Notes: generated by a model not told the origin, from the letters alone. A stretch of DNA of 64,000 nucleotides from Conchocele bisecta (GCA_029237695.1 CM055273.1:56037968-56101967); one strand, 5' to 3'; counted from the first letter of the stretch, positions 9,973 through 21,650 are shown. Made by a program: numbers and translations.

Positions 9973-11092
9973 AGTATGGTTGTACTGGTTTATCACTGTA
10001 ATAAAGTATTTGGATATAATTTGTTTTCGGGAAACCCCTATTTCCCCTATTTCCCAAACGAAATGGTCTCCAATATTTAGGGTTATTATGGTAGATCACT
10101 ACACAATAAGGAAACACATTCATCAGCAATATTTACAAGTAACAGCAAATTAACCCATTACATGCAGAATACACCTTTACGCAGAGCTCCAGATAGCTGC
10201 GTATTTGCTTAAATACCCAATTAAAATTGCCAAAAATCCAATTGAAATCAGAAGTAGCGAGTATCAAAAAGCAATACAAAATTTGTAGTACAGTGTAACC
10301 TCTCTAATCGGACAGGCTCCGGACCAGACAAAAAGTCCGGTTTAGAGAGGTGTCCGGTTTTCAGAGGTTTGAAAAGGTCGCGCGAGAGATTTTCAATTTC
10401 ATAGACCACAAATTTCATCGTCAATCAGGGTTAACAAACAGTGGATTAACTCATCAGATTTAACCCCAATTAGTCAGTAAATTAATGAAGATCATTACCC
10501 CGTCAACATTTAAGCCCATAATTACCTCAAACAAAGTGTGTTGTCATCAATCGGAACCGTGCACTTCAAAGAAAATAAAAACGCGATTGCCATCTTTGTT
10601 TACGTCTTATTACATCTTACGCCAGTAGTAACAACAATTTTCAGTAGCTTACAGCCGTGTTTTTCCGAGTTTAGTAGGCGGGTCAACTTTCCGAATTTTA
10701 TCGATCGAGCATTTTAATTGGATAATGCATTTCTGACACGAGATGCACAGCATAATTATTTTAGTCGGGAAGATTTACCGATTTACGCAAGCTATATTCG
10801 TACTTCACATAATTATTGTATGGGTTAATTATTTATTTATTAATTTGACAATTTAACAATGAAATTAGTCGAAAACCTCAATGAAACCGGTTTTTTTTTA
10901 AGGTGTGGTCCTTCACAGGCGAATGTTTACATAAGGCATGCCATTGTTTTCGACATCTTAACGCCAGTTGTCGGGAATAGTTACACTGTGGTTGCAAAAA
11001 AAATTTGAGATTCAAATTGTTGAATGTCACCGGTCCGGACGGTCCAGTTTGGAGAGGTAGATTTCTGTCGAAAAAGGACAAAAAAATTATAA

Positions 11093-13045
11093 CAAGAAAC
11101 GAGGCAAAGCCATGAAGGCCAGGTTTTTTCCAAGCATAGACACTTGGATAACATAATTATACCCACTTTTTATAGACTAGATGGCCGTGGCCTGCATGTC
11201 GCGCCTTGGGGCGAGGCATGGACACTAAAAAAATAGATATAGTAGATGGAAAAACTTTAACCAAAAAACTTTAACCGGACACACGGACGAACGGACGGAC
11301 GTATGCCAAAATGCTGACGATATCGCGCTTTCCACAAGCAGGTGTGACAATGATGATAAACACCCATGTGAAGTAATTTGACCTTGACATTGGGCACAGG
11401 ATCGCACTTTCCGCAAGTAGGTGCGACAATGATGATAAGCACCCATGTGAAGTATCAAGGTATTGGGTGAAGCAGTTGCAGAGATATAGTACACGAAAAA
11501 ACTTTAACAAAAAAATTCAAAGTAATTTGACCTTGACATTGGGCACAGGATCGCGCTTTCCGCAAGCAGGTGCGACAATGATGATAAGCACCCATGTGAA
11601 GTATGAAGGTATTGGGTGAAGCAGTTGCAGACATAGTACACAAAAAAACTTTAACAAAAAAATTCAAAGTAATTTGACCTTGACATTGGGCACAGGATCG
11701 TGCTTTCCGCAAGCAGGTGCGACAATGATGATAAACACCCATGTGTAGTATCAAGGTATTGGGTGAAGCAGTTGCAGAGATATAGTACACGAAAAAACTT
11801 TAACAAAAAAATTCAAAGTAATTTGACCTTGACATTGGGCACAGGGGCCGCACGGTTGGGGGTTAGAATGAAAATATGGATGATGATAACACCCATGTGA
11901 AGTTTCAAGGAAATGGGCGAAGCAGTTGCAGAGATATAGTATAACAAAAAAAGTTTTAACCAAAAAACTCTAACCAGACGTACGTTAAAAAGTTAACGTT
12001 GAAAATGGCTAAGTCAATTACGTAGAAATAATAGGTGAAGGTAAAAAAATGGTCACATGTTGGATAGTTGTATGTGGTAGGCACCCCTTGGTTATGAAGC
12101 TGTGAAAGTTTGGTGGTCCTAGGTGGTACAGTACCAAAGAAATGGACTAAAACACGAAAACTTAACATTGTAAACGCAAAAACTTAACATTGAAAATGGT
12201 TCCTAAGTCGAGGTGGGCTGCGAAACGGAAAAAATTTGGGTGGAAGTTAAAAAAAAAAATGTTAAACATGTTGGATAGTGATATGTGGTGGGTACCCCTT
12301 GATTATGAAGCTGTGAAAGTTTAGGTGGTCCTAGGTGGTGGTACAGTACAAAGAAATGGACTTAAACACGAAAACAAAAATTAACATTGTTAAACGCGAA
12401 AACTTAACTTGAAAATGGCTTAAGTCGGAGATTACGCGGAAAAAAATGGGGGTGAAGTTAAAAAAAAAAGTAACATGTTAGATAGTGATATGTGGTGGGC
12501 ACCCTTGATTATGAAGCTGTGAAAAAAAGTTTGGTGGTCTAGGTGGTTACAGTAACAAAGAAATGGACTACAAAAACACGAAAACTTAACATTGATTGTG
12601 GACGCCGCCCCCGACCCCCCGCCCCGCCCGCCGCCCGCCTGCAAGGCCCGCTGCCCACCCGCCCCGCACCGCCGCCCCCACCCGCCCGCCACCCACCCGC
12701 CGCTCGCCCTTCTGCCCGCCCGCCCGCCGCCCGCCCGCCCGCCCGCCCGCCCGGCTTTCGCCAATCCAATAGCCTGGATTTTTTTTCAAAAAACCTGGCT
12801 AAAAAAGTAACATGTTAGATAGTGATATGTGGTGGGCACCCCTTGATTATGAAGCTGTGAAAGTTTGGTGGTCCTAGGTGGTACAGTAACAAAGAAATGG
12901 ACTCAAACACGAAAACTTAACATTGATTGTGGACGCCGCCCGCCGCCCACCCGCCCGGCCGCCGCCCGCCCGCCCGCGCCGCCGCCCGCCCGCCCGGCTT
13001 TCGCCAATCCAATAGCCTGGATTTTTTTTCAAAAAACCTGGCTAA
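11093..13045 (+). mobile_element. Helentron-like non-autonomous element, family H2
   Basis: Starts CAAGAAACGAGGCAAAGCC with the subterminal GCCAGGTTTTTT. It ends with the hairpin AGCCTGGATTTTTT/AAAAAACCTGGCT then CTAA, whose last arm is the inverse of that 5' motif. Copy B has the empty site (ATTATAAAAATCG, about 46731) and no target duplication. The interior has about four 150-bp tandem units (GACCTTGACATTGGGCACAGG; GCAAGCAGGTGCGACAATG), a GGACGGACG stretch, then a second repeat group ending in a C/G-rich tract. Open frames through the tandem units are by-products of the repeat. Confidence 0.75.
12599..12755. repeat. (CCCGC)n-type GC-rich tract
   Basis: Almost pure C/G run (CCGCCCGCCCG variants) inside the 3' part of the H2 element at 11093. 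Shorter versions occur at 12937-12997 and 16638-16674. The sharply biased base use makes open frames in several phases that are not genes. Confidence 0.9.
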
Positions 13046-13497
13046 AAATCGTCCGGTATTCTGAGTATTTTCGTATATTAAATAAAGAAGGGATCAAATC
13101 GGGACTTAGACAATCGTCCGGTTTAGAGAGCATTCCGTTTTTCAGACGGTCCAGTTTTCGGAGGTTACACTGTACCTTTATCATGCTGCAGAAAACAACA
13201 AACAGACCACAACTATAGCATATTATATAACACATCTTGGTTTTATTTTACCCAATTAAAATTTTGAAATACCCAATTGCTTCAGAAATGATGGAGTAAC
13301 AATACTCAATTACTAATTCCTTATCTGGAGCGCTGGAAGTATAATATCAGCAATGATGATATTGCATGTATGTTGAAACAGATGTATCAATCATGTGATG
13401 CATCCCCCTAATGTCTGTGGCCTGCCATAAGGCCAGAGACAATTTATTGCTGGGTGTGTGAGCGGCAAGCTGGGAGCATGTGAAGAGTTTAGTTTAA

Positions 13498-13737
13498 CTC
13501 TTTCATCCCTAAGTAAATGCAATTGATTTTGATATGTTAATTTTGCAACCAATCCAACCGTCACACAATGATCTTCGGACTAGTCCATTTTTGAAAACGG
13601 GGTATTTTTTGTTCTCAAAAATATGAAAATTACTTTCAAAAAGTGCAGATCCTGATGAGACAGCTCGTTACGAGCCGGCTCATCTGGATCTGTACTGTTT
13701 GCATAAACCGCTATAGCGGGCTTTCGGGTTCAAAGAG
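13498..13737. mobile_element. piggyBac-like MITE, family P1 (worn right end)
   Basis: TTAACTCTTTCATCCC at the left keeps TTAA (13494-13497). The right end AAAGAGCTAA has lost the exact TTAA. The GAGACAGCTCGTTACGAGCC palindrome is intact. Its copy-B partner at 47192-47430 has the canonical left end TTAACCCTTTCATCCC. Confidence 0.7.
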
Positions 13738-13794
13738 CTAACAATACGGGTCATCCCTACTGGTATGCAAATATCCCTGATTTCTCTCTCAGAA

Positions 13795-13982
13795 TTCTAA
13801 TGAAATGCCAAGACATGAAAAAGTTTTCATTTCGAAGAAAACTATTCAATAATTGCTGTCTGTTGAAGTGTAAACAGCAGTGTGGTTTTATTTTACCCAA
13901 TTAAAATTTTGAAATACCCAATTGCTTCAGAAATGATTGAGTGACAATACTCAATTACTAATTCCTTATCTGGAGCCCTGGA
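13795..13982. mobile_element. half of an hAT-like MITE
   Basis: The right arm of the 35392-type element, from the AATTCTAATGAAATGCC centre to TTATCTGGAGCCCTG. It is followed by about 60 bp nearly identical to 10118-10175 (CATTCATCAGCAAT... to ...GCAGAATACACC). That short direct repeat brackets the nested block 10182-13982. Confidence 0.6.
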
Positions 13983-14274
13983 AACGCATTCATCAGCAAT
14001 TTGTACAAGTAACAGCAAATTAACCCATTACATGCAGAATACACATTTATGGGTATAAATGTTTTCAAATATATATATTTTTTTTTTTTTCAATGAAAGT
14101 ATATGTTGCGACCACTCATTTGAACCATCTTGATATGTCCAAGAGAAATGTTTTTGCATAAACACTGGTCTCTAAAATGTCCCACTGCCAATTAGGCCTA
14201 AACAAAAATTGATTGTGGTACGAGCACGTCCAGAATATGATAGGTAGGGTCGGCCATTTTTTAACCCTTACAAT

Positions 14275-14472
14275 GCTGAATTAATTTGTGTCGTCTGCTG
14301 AATATTTTCTCTGTTCCATTTTTCTAATCAAAAACTTGGTTTGGCAGCACTTTAGAATCATTTCCAATGGAGATGATTCTAAAATGCTGCCAAACCATGT
14401 TTTTACTGAGAGAAAATACAAAATATAAGTAACAGCAGAGGACTATATTTTCGGTTCCCTGCATTCTAAGGG
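14275..14472. mobile_element. piggyBac-like MITE, family P2
   Basis: CCCTTACAATGC and GCATTCTAAGGG lie between TTAA at 14271-14274 and 14473-14476. The centre is a perfect stem in which GGCAGCACTTTAGAATCATT faces its inverse. It is shared with copy B at 47950-48158. Confidence 0.8.
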
Positions 14473-14788
14473 TTAATACTAACTACTACATGGCATAATT
14501 CTTGCTTGCCAACCTAATTTGAGACTCTGTTTGTTCAGAAACATCTAAAATAAGTACGATCAGCAGGGTATCACTACTGCCTGTTCCACATTTTGCTGCC
14601 AAAAAACTTTTGGCTATTAAACACAGTAAATCTAAAAAATATTAAATGTTAGTACTTTTTCATCAATAATTATTTCATGAACTTCCAAAATATTGATTTT
14701 AAAATTTTTGGTGAGATAGCTTGGAAATAATGTAACTAAGAAAACAAAAATTAGATTTTGAAAATCCGTTAATCGATCCACAATTTAA

Positions 14789-16723
14789 CAAGAAACGAGG
14801 CAAAGCCACGAAGGCCAGGTTTTTTCCAAGCATAGACACTTGGATAACATAATTATACCCACTTTTTGCAGACTAGATGGCCGTGGCCTGCATGTCGAGC
14901 CTTGGGGCGAGGCATGGACACTAAAAAAATAGATATAGTAGATGTAAAAACTTTAACCAAAAAACTTTAACCGGACACACGGACGAACGGACGGACGTAT
15001 GCCAAAATGCCGACGATATCGCGCTTTCCGCAAGCAGGTGTGACAATGATGATAAACACCCATGTGAAGTATCAAGGTATTGGGTGAAGCAGTTGCAGAG
15101 ATATAGTACACGAAAAAAACTTTAACAAAAAAATTCAAAGTAATTTGAACTTGACATAGGGCACAGGATCGCGCTTTCCGCAAGCAGGTGCGACAATGAT
15201 GATAAACACCCATGTGAAGTATCAAGGTATTGGGTGAAGCAGTTGCAGAGATATTACACGAAAAAAAATTTAACAAAAAAAATTCAAAGAAATAATTTGA
15301 CCTTGACATTGGGCACAGGATCGCGCTTTCCGCAAGCAGGTGCAACAATGATGATAAACACCCATATGAAGTATCAAGGTATTGGGTGAAGCAGTTGCAG
15401 AGATATAGTACACGAAAAAAACTTCAACAAAAAAATTCAAAGTAATTTGACCTTGACATTGGGCACAGGATCGCGCTTTCCTTTCCGCAAGCAGGTGCGA
15501 CAATGATATAAACACCCATGTGAAGTATCAAGGTATTGGGTGAAGCAGTTGCAGAGATATAGTACACGAAAAAACTTTAACAAAAAAAATTCAAAGTAAT
15601 TTGACCTTGACATTGGGCACAGGATCGCGCTTTCCGCAAGCAGGTGCGACAATGATGATAAACACCCATGTGAAGTATCAAGGTATTGGGTGAAGCAGTT
15701 GCAGAGTATAGTACACGAAAAAACTTTAACAAAAAAATTCAAAGTAATTTGACCTTGACATTGGGCACAGGATCGCGCTTTCCACAAGCAGGTGCGACAA
15801 TGATGATAAACACCCATGTGAAGTATCAATGGTATTGGGTGAAGCAGTTTGCAGAGATATAGTACACGAAAAAACATTAACAAAAAAATTCAAAGTAATT
15901 TGACCTTGACATTGGGCACAGGGGCCCACGGTTAGGGGTTAGAATGAAAATATGAATGATGATAAACACCCATGTGAAGTTTCAAGGTAATGGGCGAAGC
16001 AGTTGCAGAGATATTGTATAACGAAAAAGTTTTAACCAAAAAACTCTAACCAGACGTACGTTAAAAAGTTAACGTTGAAAATGTCTAAGTCAATTACGTA
16101 GAAATAATAGGTGAAGGTAAAAAAATGGTCACATGTTGGATAGTTGTATGTGGTAGGCACCCCTTGGTTATGAAGCTGTGAAAGTTTGGTGGTCCTAGGT
16201 GGTACAGTACCAAAGAAATGGACTTAAACACGAAAACTTAACATTGTAAACGCAAAAACTTAACATTGAAAATGGCTAAGTCGACTGCGCGGAAAAAATG
16301 GGTGAAGTTAAAAAAAAAAGTAACATGTTGGATAGTGATATGTGGTGGGTACCCCTTGATTATGAAGCTGTGAAAGTTTGGTGGTCCTAGGTGGTACAGT
16401 ACCAAAGAAATGGACTTAAACACGAAAACTTAACATTGTAAACGCGAAAACTTAACATTGAAAATGGCTAAGTCGACTACGCGGAAAAAATGGTCAAGTT
16501 AAAAAAAAAGTAACATGTTGGATAGTGATATGTGGTGGGCACCCCTTGATTATGAAGCTGTGAAAGTTTGGTGGTCCTAGGTGGTACAGTAACAAAGAAA
16601 TGGACTCAAACACGAAAACTTAACATTGATTGTGGACGCCGCCCGCCGCCGCCGCCCGCCCGCCCGCCCGCCCGGCTTTCGCCAATCCAATAGCCTGGAT
16701 TTTTTTTCAAAAAACCTGGCTAA
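14789..16723 (+). mobile_element. Helentron-like non-autonomous element, family H2
   Basis: Same ends as the 11093 copy (CAAGAAACGAGG start; AAAAAACCTGGCTAA end). It has six ~150-bp internal units: GCGCTTTCCGCAAGCAGG recurs near 15021, 15171, 15323, 15475, 15627 and 15775. A second group of ~150-bp units (GATAGTGATATGTGGTGGG; GGTGGTCCTAGGTGGTACAG) follows, then a short C/G tract. Copy B lacks it, with a poly-A stretch at about 48479-48493. It sits near the left edge of the P5 element beginning at 16764. Confidence 0.75.
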
Positions 16724-16763
16724 AAAAAACAAAATTTTAATCTATTTTTAGCCCCCATGTTAA

Positions 16764-18537
16764 AGGTGCATGCCCACTCAGTAGGCACAAACTGTTCTTT
16801 ATAGGAATTGAACAAGTGTATAATTGTGTCACTATTCCACCAGTTCTAAAAATTACGAGTGCCCCCTATACAGATATAATCAGTTAGTAATATTTTATTT
16901 CACTGATAGTGACGCGCGGTGGTATCAGGCTATTTTCATATGCAAATGAGGCATGGTATTTCTTAATTATTTATACTAATTAAATGTGTCACCTGAAAAT
17001 ATAATAGTTTCGACAGATTATCAAGATGATGATCATTGCACTAAAAAAAATAAATACAAAGAATAGTAATATCCATTAACATTTAAGGAAACACGGTTAT
17101 CGCCCTGATATCAGTGTGGAAATTTACGTCTAATATACAATGTATAAAAATGCCAATTAATAAGTGCGGCTATTGCCAAATTTAAGCAATAGCAGTTTTT
17201 ATTTGCCTGAATAAAGACGGATCGATAGACGTGCGCTTCCGATACGAAATACCGCTGATATGCGCACGTTTGGGGCGAATCGATGAGAGGGCGAATCGGT
17301 AATGTGGTCACAGCGCATGCGTGTATGATTTAGACAGCTGACAGTTCCTTTCCGATTTGACCTCCAAACTGATAAACCCTTCCCATTCCACCCATATTAA
17401 TATAACAAACGTTATATTTATTGGCAATATGCTGGTCTATTTACATGATTTAATCTATGTAATCTGGACCGGGATATCGCCTGTCAAAAGTTATGGAGGT
17501 TCAAATAAATTTCCATGAAGTATGTAGAGTAGAACGATTGTCATACTTCTACATTAGATGTAATATACCCTCTTTACAATAATGACGTCTATGTCATAAC
17601 ACTGTTCTTTCAGTCTGGTTATAGTATTATCTTTTAATAAAATCAAACGCTTTGCAACTCGCCATGAAATACCAATAATTAATCTATCATTGGTGCTCAG
17701 TATGTCCGTTTGCAGCATGACATGTCATAATTCATTTACAGGGCTGCCAATAAAATAAGAATATTCCAGTTTGGGCACCCTGTTTTTGATATTGGTGCAA
17801 ACATACTGCCGAGTTTTTCATTATCATTGTAGGATATGTTTTTCAACAAAATGGTCGGACGGTGGGTCGATGTCGGTGCCGTGGCAATTTGTTGGATACA
17901 AGAACATCACAGCTGTATCAACGACATTCGTGTTCTACGAAGGCGCCTCCATGTACCGGTTCCCATTGCATACAGAATTGAAATACATGTATCTGATTGT
18001 TGATTTAATATATTACTTATATTGTCATAGCAGCTTTAGGTCATTGAGAATATTTTAAAATTGGTGGTTAGTTATATAATTTCTTTGTCGAAAAGAATTC
18101 TGTGGCGGAATTATAGCAGACAATGACTGGTGTGACTCATAAACGTGATGGTGAGGTCTCGGTACAGGGGTGGTCCTTCTCCACGGCTAACCGGTTGGGT
18201 ACTGTCCGCTGGCTGATTCTTCAGCATCACTACAGCCGTTATTATGGGATATATATTTGGCATGAATGAGGCACACCTTGTATTGTCAAAATTGTTGAGC
18301 TGATGTGGCCATATAGATTCCACAAATTGATATGATTATATGGGTCATAAATTGTGGAAAAAAGAATAGGAAGACCCACAAAATAAAATAATCAAGAATT
18401 TACTAACGTTGTTATTAGTTTATGAGTGGTCAAATAAATGGGGTAATTTTGAATGAATGTTTATTTTGCCAGAAAATGTCTCAAATGATGTCTCTGATAT
18501 AAAGAACATTTTGTGCCTACTGAGTGGGCATGTACCT
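16764..18537. mobile_element. P5 element with ~1.28-kb unexplained internal segment
   Basis: The ends AGGTGCATGCCCACTC and GAGTGGGCATGTACCT lie in TTAA (16760-16763, 18538-18541). Other P5 members are ~0.5 kb. Here extra sequence of about 17160-18440 interrupts the spot where they read GCCAATCAATATGTGGGG. The extra part has short open frames but no recognised domain, and no terminal repeats were identified. The same arrangement is found in copy B (48522-50290). It may be an older nested insertion or the remnant of a longer parent element. Confidence 0.6.
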
Positions 18538-18725
18538 TTAAATTCTCATAGGAAAATCTTTTTTTTGCAATTACATGAATATTTAATGGAATTTCATGAA
18601 ATAATTTTTTTGGAAAGGGTGACTTTTTTGTTATTGATGAAAAAGTACTTACATTTAAATACTTTTTTAGATTTAATGTGTTTAGTAGCCAAAAGTGTGT
18701 CGGCAGCAAAACGTGGAACAGACAG

Positions 18726-18836
18726 GGCCCAGTTGCTCAAAACCTCTGTTAGCTTAACAGACTGAAAATTAAATCCTTAGCAATGCTAAGGATTTAACAG
18801 TCTGTTAAGCTAACAGAAGCTTTGAGCAACCGGGCC
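18726..18836. mobile_element. 111-bp palindromic MITE, family M2, CAG target duplication
   Basis: GGCCCAGTTGCTCAAA...AACAGACTG at the left pairs with CAGTCTGTTAAGC...GCAACCGGGCC at the right. CAG lies on both sides (18723-18725, 18837-18839). It is essentially one long hairpin. It lies 45 bp from the SBF exon donor at 18881. It is shared with copy B at 50469-50575. Confidence 0.8.
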
Positions 18837-18880
18837 CAGGTTGGGTTGCCACACACCACAAGACTGTGTTTAGACCTTAC

Positions 18881-19100
18881 CGAGCTGCTGGAAGAGAAGA
18901 GCGGAGGAAGCCTTTGTCACCGGTAGTGTCGTGCTGAGCGGGGGCTGGAGGGCCTGCCTGTCGCCGGCCCCGATGGAGAATCGAACCTGGGGTCCCCCAC
19001 TGGTGGGCGCCTGCACACACCCAATGATGTTGCCCACCAGCGTCTCCAGCTCCACCTGGAGTTTATCCACGTACGCTGTGTATATGATACCCAGGCAGTT
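18881..19100 (-). CDS. SBF/MTMR5-13-type protein, DENN-region exon 'c' (copy A)
   Basis: The 220-bp exon encodes 73 residues plus 1 nt. It begins NCLGIIYTAYVDK, contains LETLVGNIIGCV and FSIGAGDRQALQPPL, and ends SSALLFQQL. The block order (LGLIY..., E..IGN, GAGDRQ...PL, ALLFRQLG) matches the cDENN domain of Set-binding factors. The acceptor TTTCAG precedes 19100 and the donor GTAAGG follows 18881. The phase joins exon b exactly (Arg then Asn) and exon d with the Gly codon split 1+2. Copy B encodes the same residues, with one silent Leu-codon difference seen at the exon end. Confidence 0.9.
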
Positions 19101-19155
19101 CTGAAACGGAGACAAAGTAAAAGTGAATGGGGTTTAACATCCCAGCAACAGTTAA

Positions 19156-19378
19156 GGTGGATGTGACTGGAGAAATGAGGCTTATAGGATTTGTAACCAG
19201 TGTAGCTCCAGACAAATAGCACACTCCTGTAGCCTGGTAATGATCTATATTGCTTGTTACAAGCAGGACATATGTATCATTGATGGTATGGCGAACAGTG
19301 CAGATCTTGATCAGACTGCAGAGGCACATGCTGATCTTGATCAACACTGGTCCCATTTTTCCAGTCACAGCCACATAT
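19156..19378. mobile_element. palindromic MITE, family T
   Basis: ATGTGACTGGAGAAATG at the left and TTTTTCCAGTCACAGCCACATA at the right, with GATCTTGATCAGACTGC inside. The left arm is slightly truncated. In copy B (50876-51091) the left arm is further deleted. Confidence 0.65.
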
Positions 19379-19554
19379 AGAGACAGGACGACAGTTTAAA
19401 GTCTCATCCGACAGACCAGTGGGATAGAAGTATTTTCACGCCTAGGGTGAGGATTGAACTCACAACGTTCAGTATTGAAGTCCAATGCCATATCCAGTAG
19501 GCCACGGCCCATCCATAGTGTGGTACCATGAAATGGTAACAAATATGTTTTTTA

Positions 19555-19846
19555 TATGCGGCTGTGACTGGAGAAATGGGGCTTATGGGTTGTGCGACCA
19601 GTGTAGATCCAGATCAGCCTGTGAATCCGCACAGTCTGATCAGGATCTGCACTGTTCGCCATTCCATCAATGAGACACCCGTCATGCTACTAACAAGTAA
19701 TATACATCAGCATCCGGCTGTAAGAGTGTGCTATTTGATCAGGACTCCTTGGCTTATGGGATTTATGACCAGTGTAGCTCCTGATTCAGGAGCTACACTG
19801 GTCATGAATCCCATAAGCCCCATCTCTCCAGTCATAGCCACATATT
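19555..19846. mobile_element. palindromic MITE, family T, compound right end
   Basis: It begins TATGCGGCTGTGACTGG and ends CCAGTCATAGCCACATA. An extra hairpin near 19755-19825 (GGATTTATGACCAGTGTAGC facing its inverse) shows a second, partial T unit fused in. Confidence 0.6.
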
Positions 19847-20224
19847 ACTATGGTGGAATTTCTAAACCAGACACTGTTGAGTATTTTAATGATGAACCCT
19901 TAAGAATTCCTAACTTAACGGTGCATCTCACTGTGATTCTCACCTGGGGCCCAGTGATCTGATGTACTATGTGGTAAGGGTGTTATAACGGTATATTACA
20001 TGGTATCCAGTGATTTACCCTGATTATGGAGGGATTTATTTTCTTGAAGGAAGACTCGAGACGTAATTACCTAGCCACGTTTTGAAGTCATTTCTGGCAA
20101 AGAAACAATTCAAACGCTAACGTCAAAATTATCAAATTTGGCAACGTTGTTAAAGCTGGTCTAAGAGCAAATAATTTCACATGTTTTGAAGAGCATGTAA
20201 TATACAATTTATTCCACTACCATT

Positions 20225-20330
20225 TTGAAATACCGGATTTATTTCCCGGGACATCTGTAAATCCGACATTAAAACGATCGGATTTCCAGATGTCTCAGGA
20301 AATAAATGTGGCATTTCAAAATGGTAGTTG
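20225..20330. repeat. ~100-bp palindrome
   Basis: CTACCATTTTGAAATACC at the left is inverted as GGCATTTCAAAATGGTAG at the right, with ATTTATTTCCCGGGACATCTG / CAGATGTCTCAGGAAATAAAT inside. It is probably a minimal MITE. It is present in copy B at about 51750-51855. Confidence 0.65.
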
Positions 20331-20345
20331 AATGAACTCTATATA

Positions 20346-21081
20346 CTGTGAAGATTCTAATAGACGCCCATACTCTAATAGACGCCCACCCCCGAGTTTT
20401 GACGTTGAAAATAACCAATTTTTGGGCTGATTGTGACGAAATTAATACCTCTAATAAACGCCCAGTGCACACTTGAAACAAAATCGGAGCAAAATGTTCA
20501 AAAAAACTTCTTTTCTTTCCAGTATTTCGAACGCAACTTCCTTGAAAATCGGGGGAAAAAAACATAATTTCTACTTTCACTTTCAAACGTGGAAGCGAAA
20601 TTTGACTGTTTCCAATGTCACAGTAAATTCCTCATCGGCAGTAGCTATTTGCACGGACACTGGATATCAGAATTTACAGTTACAGAGACAACATTTTAAA
20701 ACCAATCTCATATAATATGGGTCAAATTGACACCATGTTGGATTGATGGCCACCATGTTGGAAACGTTCACAGGTCGAAACATCAACGGTCTGAAACGGC
20801 CACAGGCCGAAACATCCGTAAGCGTAAATCTGATTTCCATTTATGAAATGTCCAAAATGTCCATAAACTGACAGACAGTACAATCAAGTCTGGCAGAGAC
20901 CGAGACGTTGAGAGTAACGTCCCTTCGATATGTTTTTGTTTTGTTTAGAGAGTAGAAAATCGTATATTTCTATCATTTTCCCTTCGCTGAATAACATTTG
21001 CCTCTATTAAACGCCCACCAAGGACTTTGGAGTCAGTGGTGATTCTAATAGACGCCCGGGCGTCTATTAGAATCTTTACGG
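20346..21081. mobile_element. Tc1/mariner-pogo-like MITE, family K2
   Basis: The ends CTGTGAAGATTCTAATAG and its inverse CTATTAGAATCTTTACGG are flanked by TA (20344-20345, 21082-21083). TCTAATAGACGCCCA-type motifs recur several times near both ends, a pattern typical of pogo/Tigger subterminal binding sites. The ~0.74-kb interior encodes no transposase. It is shared with copy B (51870-52621), whose ends CCGTGAAG/CTTTACGG match better. Confidence 0.7.
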
Positions 21082-21430
21082 TATGTATTTATACATTTAT
21101 AAATAACGAATGCATGTATTGCATCATGAAAACATCAGTGAATGGGAGACATTATATAGCCATTTACATAATCAGCTGGTGGATAATTCAGTTATAATGC
21201 AACCTCAAATCATGCAGTCAAAACCACAAAACAGGAGAAAACACACAGTCGTAGAAATGCAACCATTTAAATAGCAACTATAAATTTACTCCTGTGACTT
21301 TTTTTCTAAACTTCACTTATGGCATTTGCGACCAGTGTAGCAACTGATCCAGTCCCCAAATCTGGCTAAGCCGACTGACAAACAAATCGCAATGTGTGTT
21401 GTTAATGGGATCCAGTTTATGTAATACGAG

Positions 21431-21650
21431 ACAAGCCATGTGATTTTGTACCTTAGAAGATGTGCGATATCTCATGAAAAATATTTACAAAATTTACGAT
21501 ATTTTCCACAAATGATGTCAACGGAATTACACATTTGTTATGGAAATTTTGTCAACTTTCAAAATCATCACAGTCTTTGTATTAAGTATTTTTATGAAAA
21601 ATCACACATTCTCTTGGGTACAAAATTATATGGCTTTAATTGTCTCATAT
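21431..21650. mobile_element. AT-rich palindromic MITE, family Z
   Basis: The left arm CAAGCCATGTGATTTTGTACC is matched by the right-arm inverse GGTACAAAATTATATGGC. GATATCTCATGAAAAATATT and its counterpart lie inside. Copy B (53004-53225) keeps a longer centre that includes GCATTGCGAATG. Confidence 0.65.

Larger units (their letters stand above)
10291..13172. mobile_element. Tigger/pogo-like element K1, interrupted
   Basis: Terminal repeats CAGTGTAACCTCTCTAA and its counterpart GGAGGTTACACTG are flanked by TA (10289-10290, 13173-13174). Repeated GTCCGGTTTAGAGAGG motifs lie inside each end. Without the H2 insertion it is about 0.9 kb and has no transposase frame. In copy B it is continuous at 46014-46857; copy A also has ~86 bp near 10955-11040 that copy B lacks. 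TA targets with CAGT... ends are typical of the Tc1/mariner-pogo group. Confidence 0.8.
10182..13335. mobile_element. hAT-like MITE carrying two nested insertions
   Basis: The outer arms are CAGAGCTCCAGATAGC at the left and TTATCTGGAGCGCTG at the right. They match the ends of the uninterrupted element at 35392-35782. A Tigger-like element (10291-13172) sits inside it at TA, and an H2 element (11093-13045) sits inside that, giving three layers. Copy B (45905-47034) has the first two layers only. Confidence 0.75.

Noticed and set aside
12432..12818. Pro/Ala/Arg- and Gly-rich frames
   Set aside because: Generated by the CCCGC-type tract within H2.
11225..15929. Minus-strand frames with repeated Cys/His-rich blocks resembling a zinc-binding repeat protein
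   Set aside because: They are the ~150-bp tandem unit of H2 read in one phase; units differ by frame-shifting indels and there are no splice sites or conserved ends.
17771..18058. 95-residue plus-strand frame with hydrophobic stretches
   Set aside because: In copy B a 13-bp deletion shifts it and splits it into different frames, so it is not under coding constraint.
20473..20715. Possible transposase remnant in K2
   Set aside because: The 80-residue frame has no DDE or DNA-binding motif that I recognise and differs between copies.
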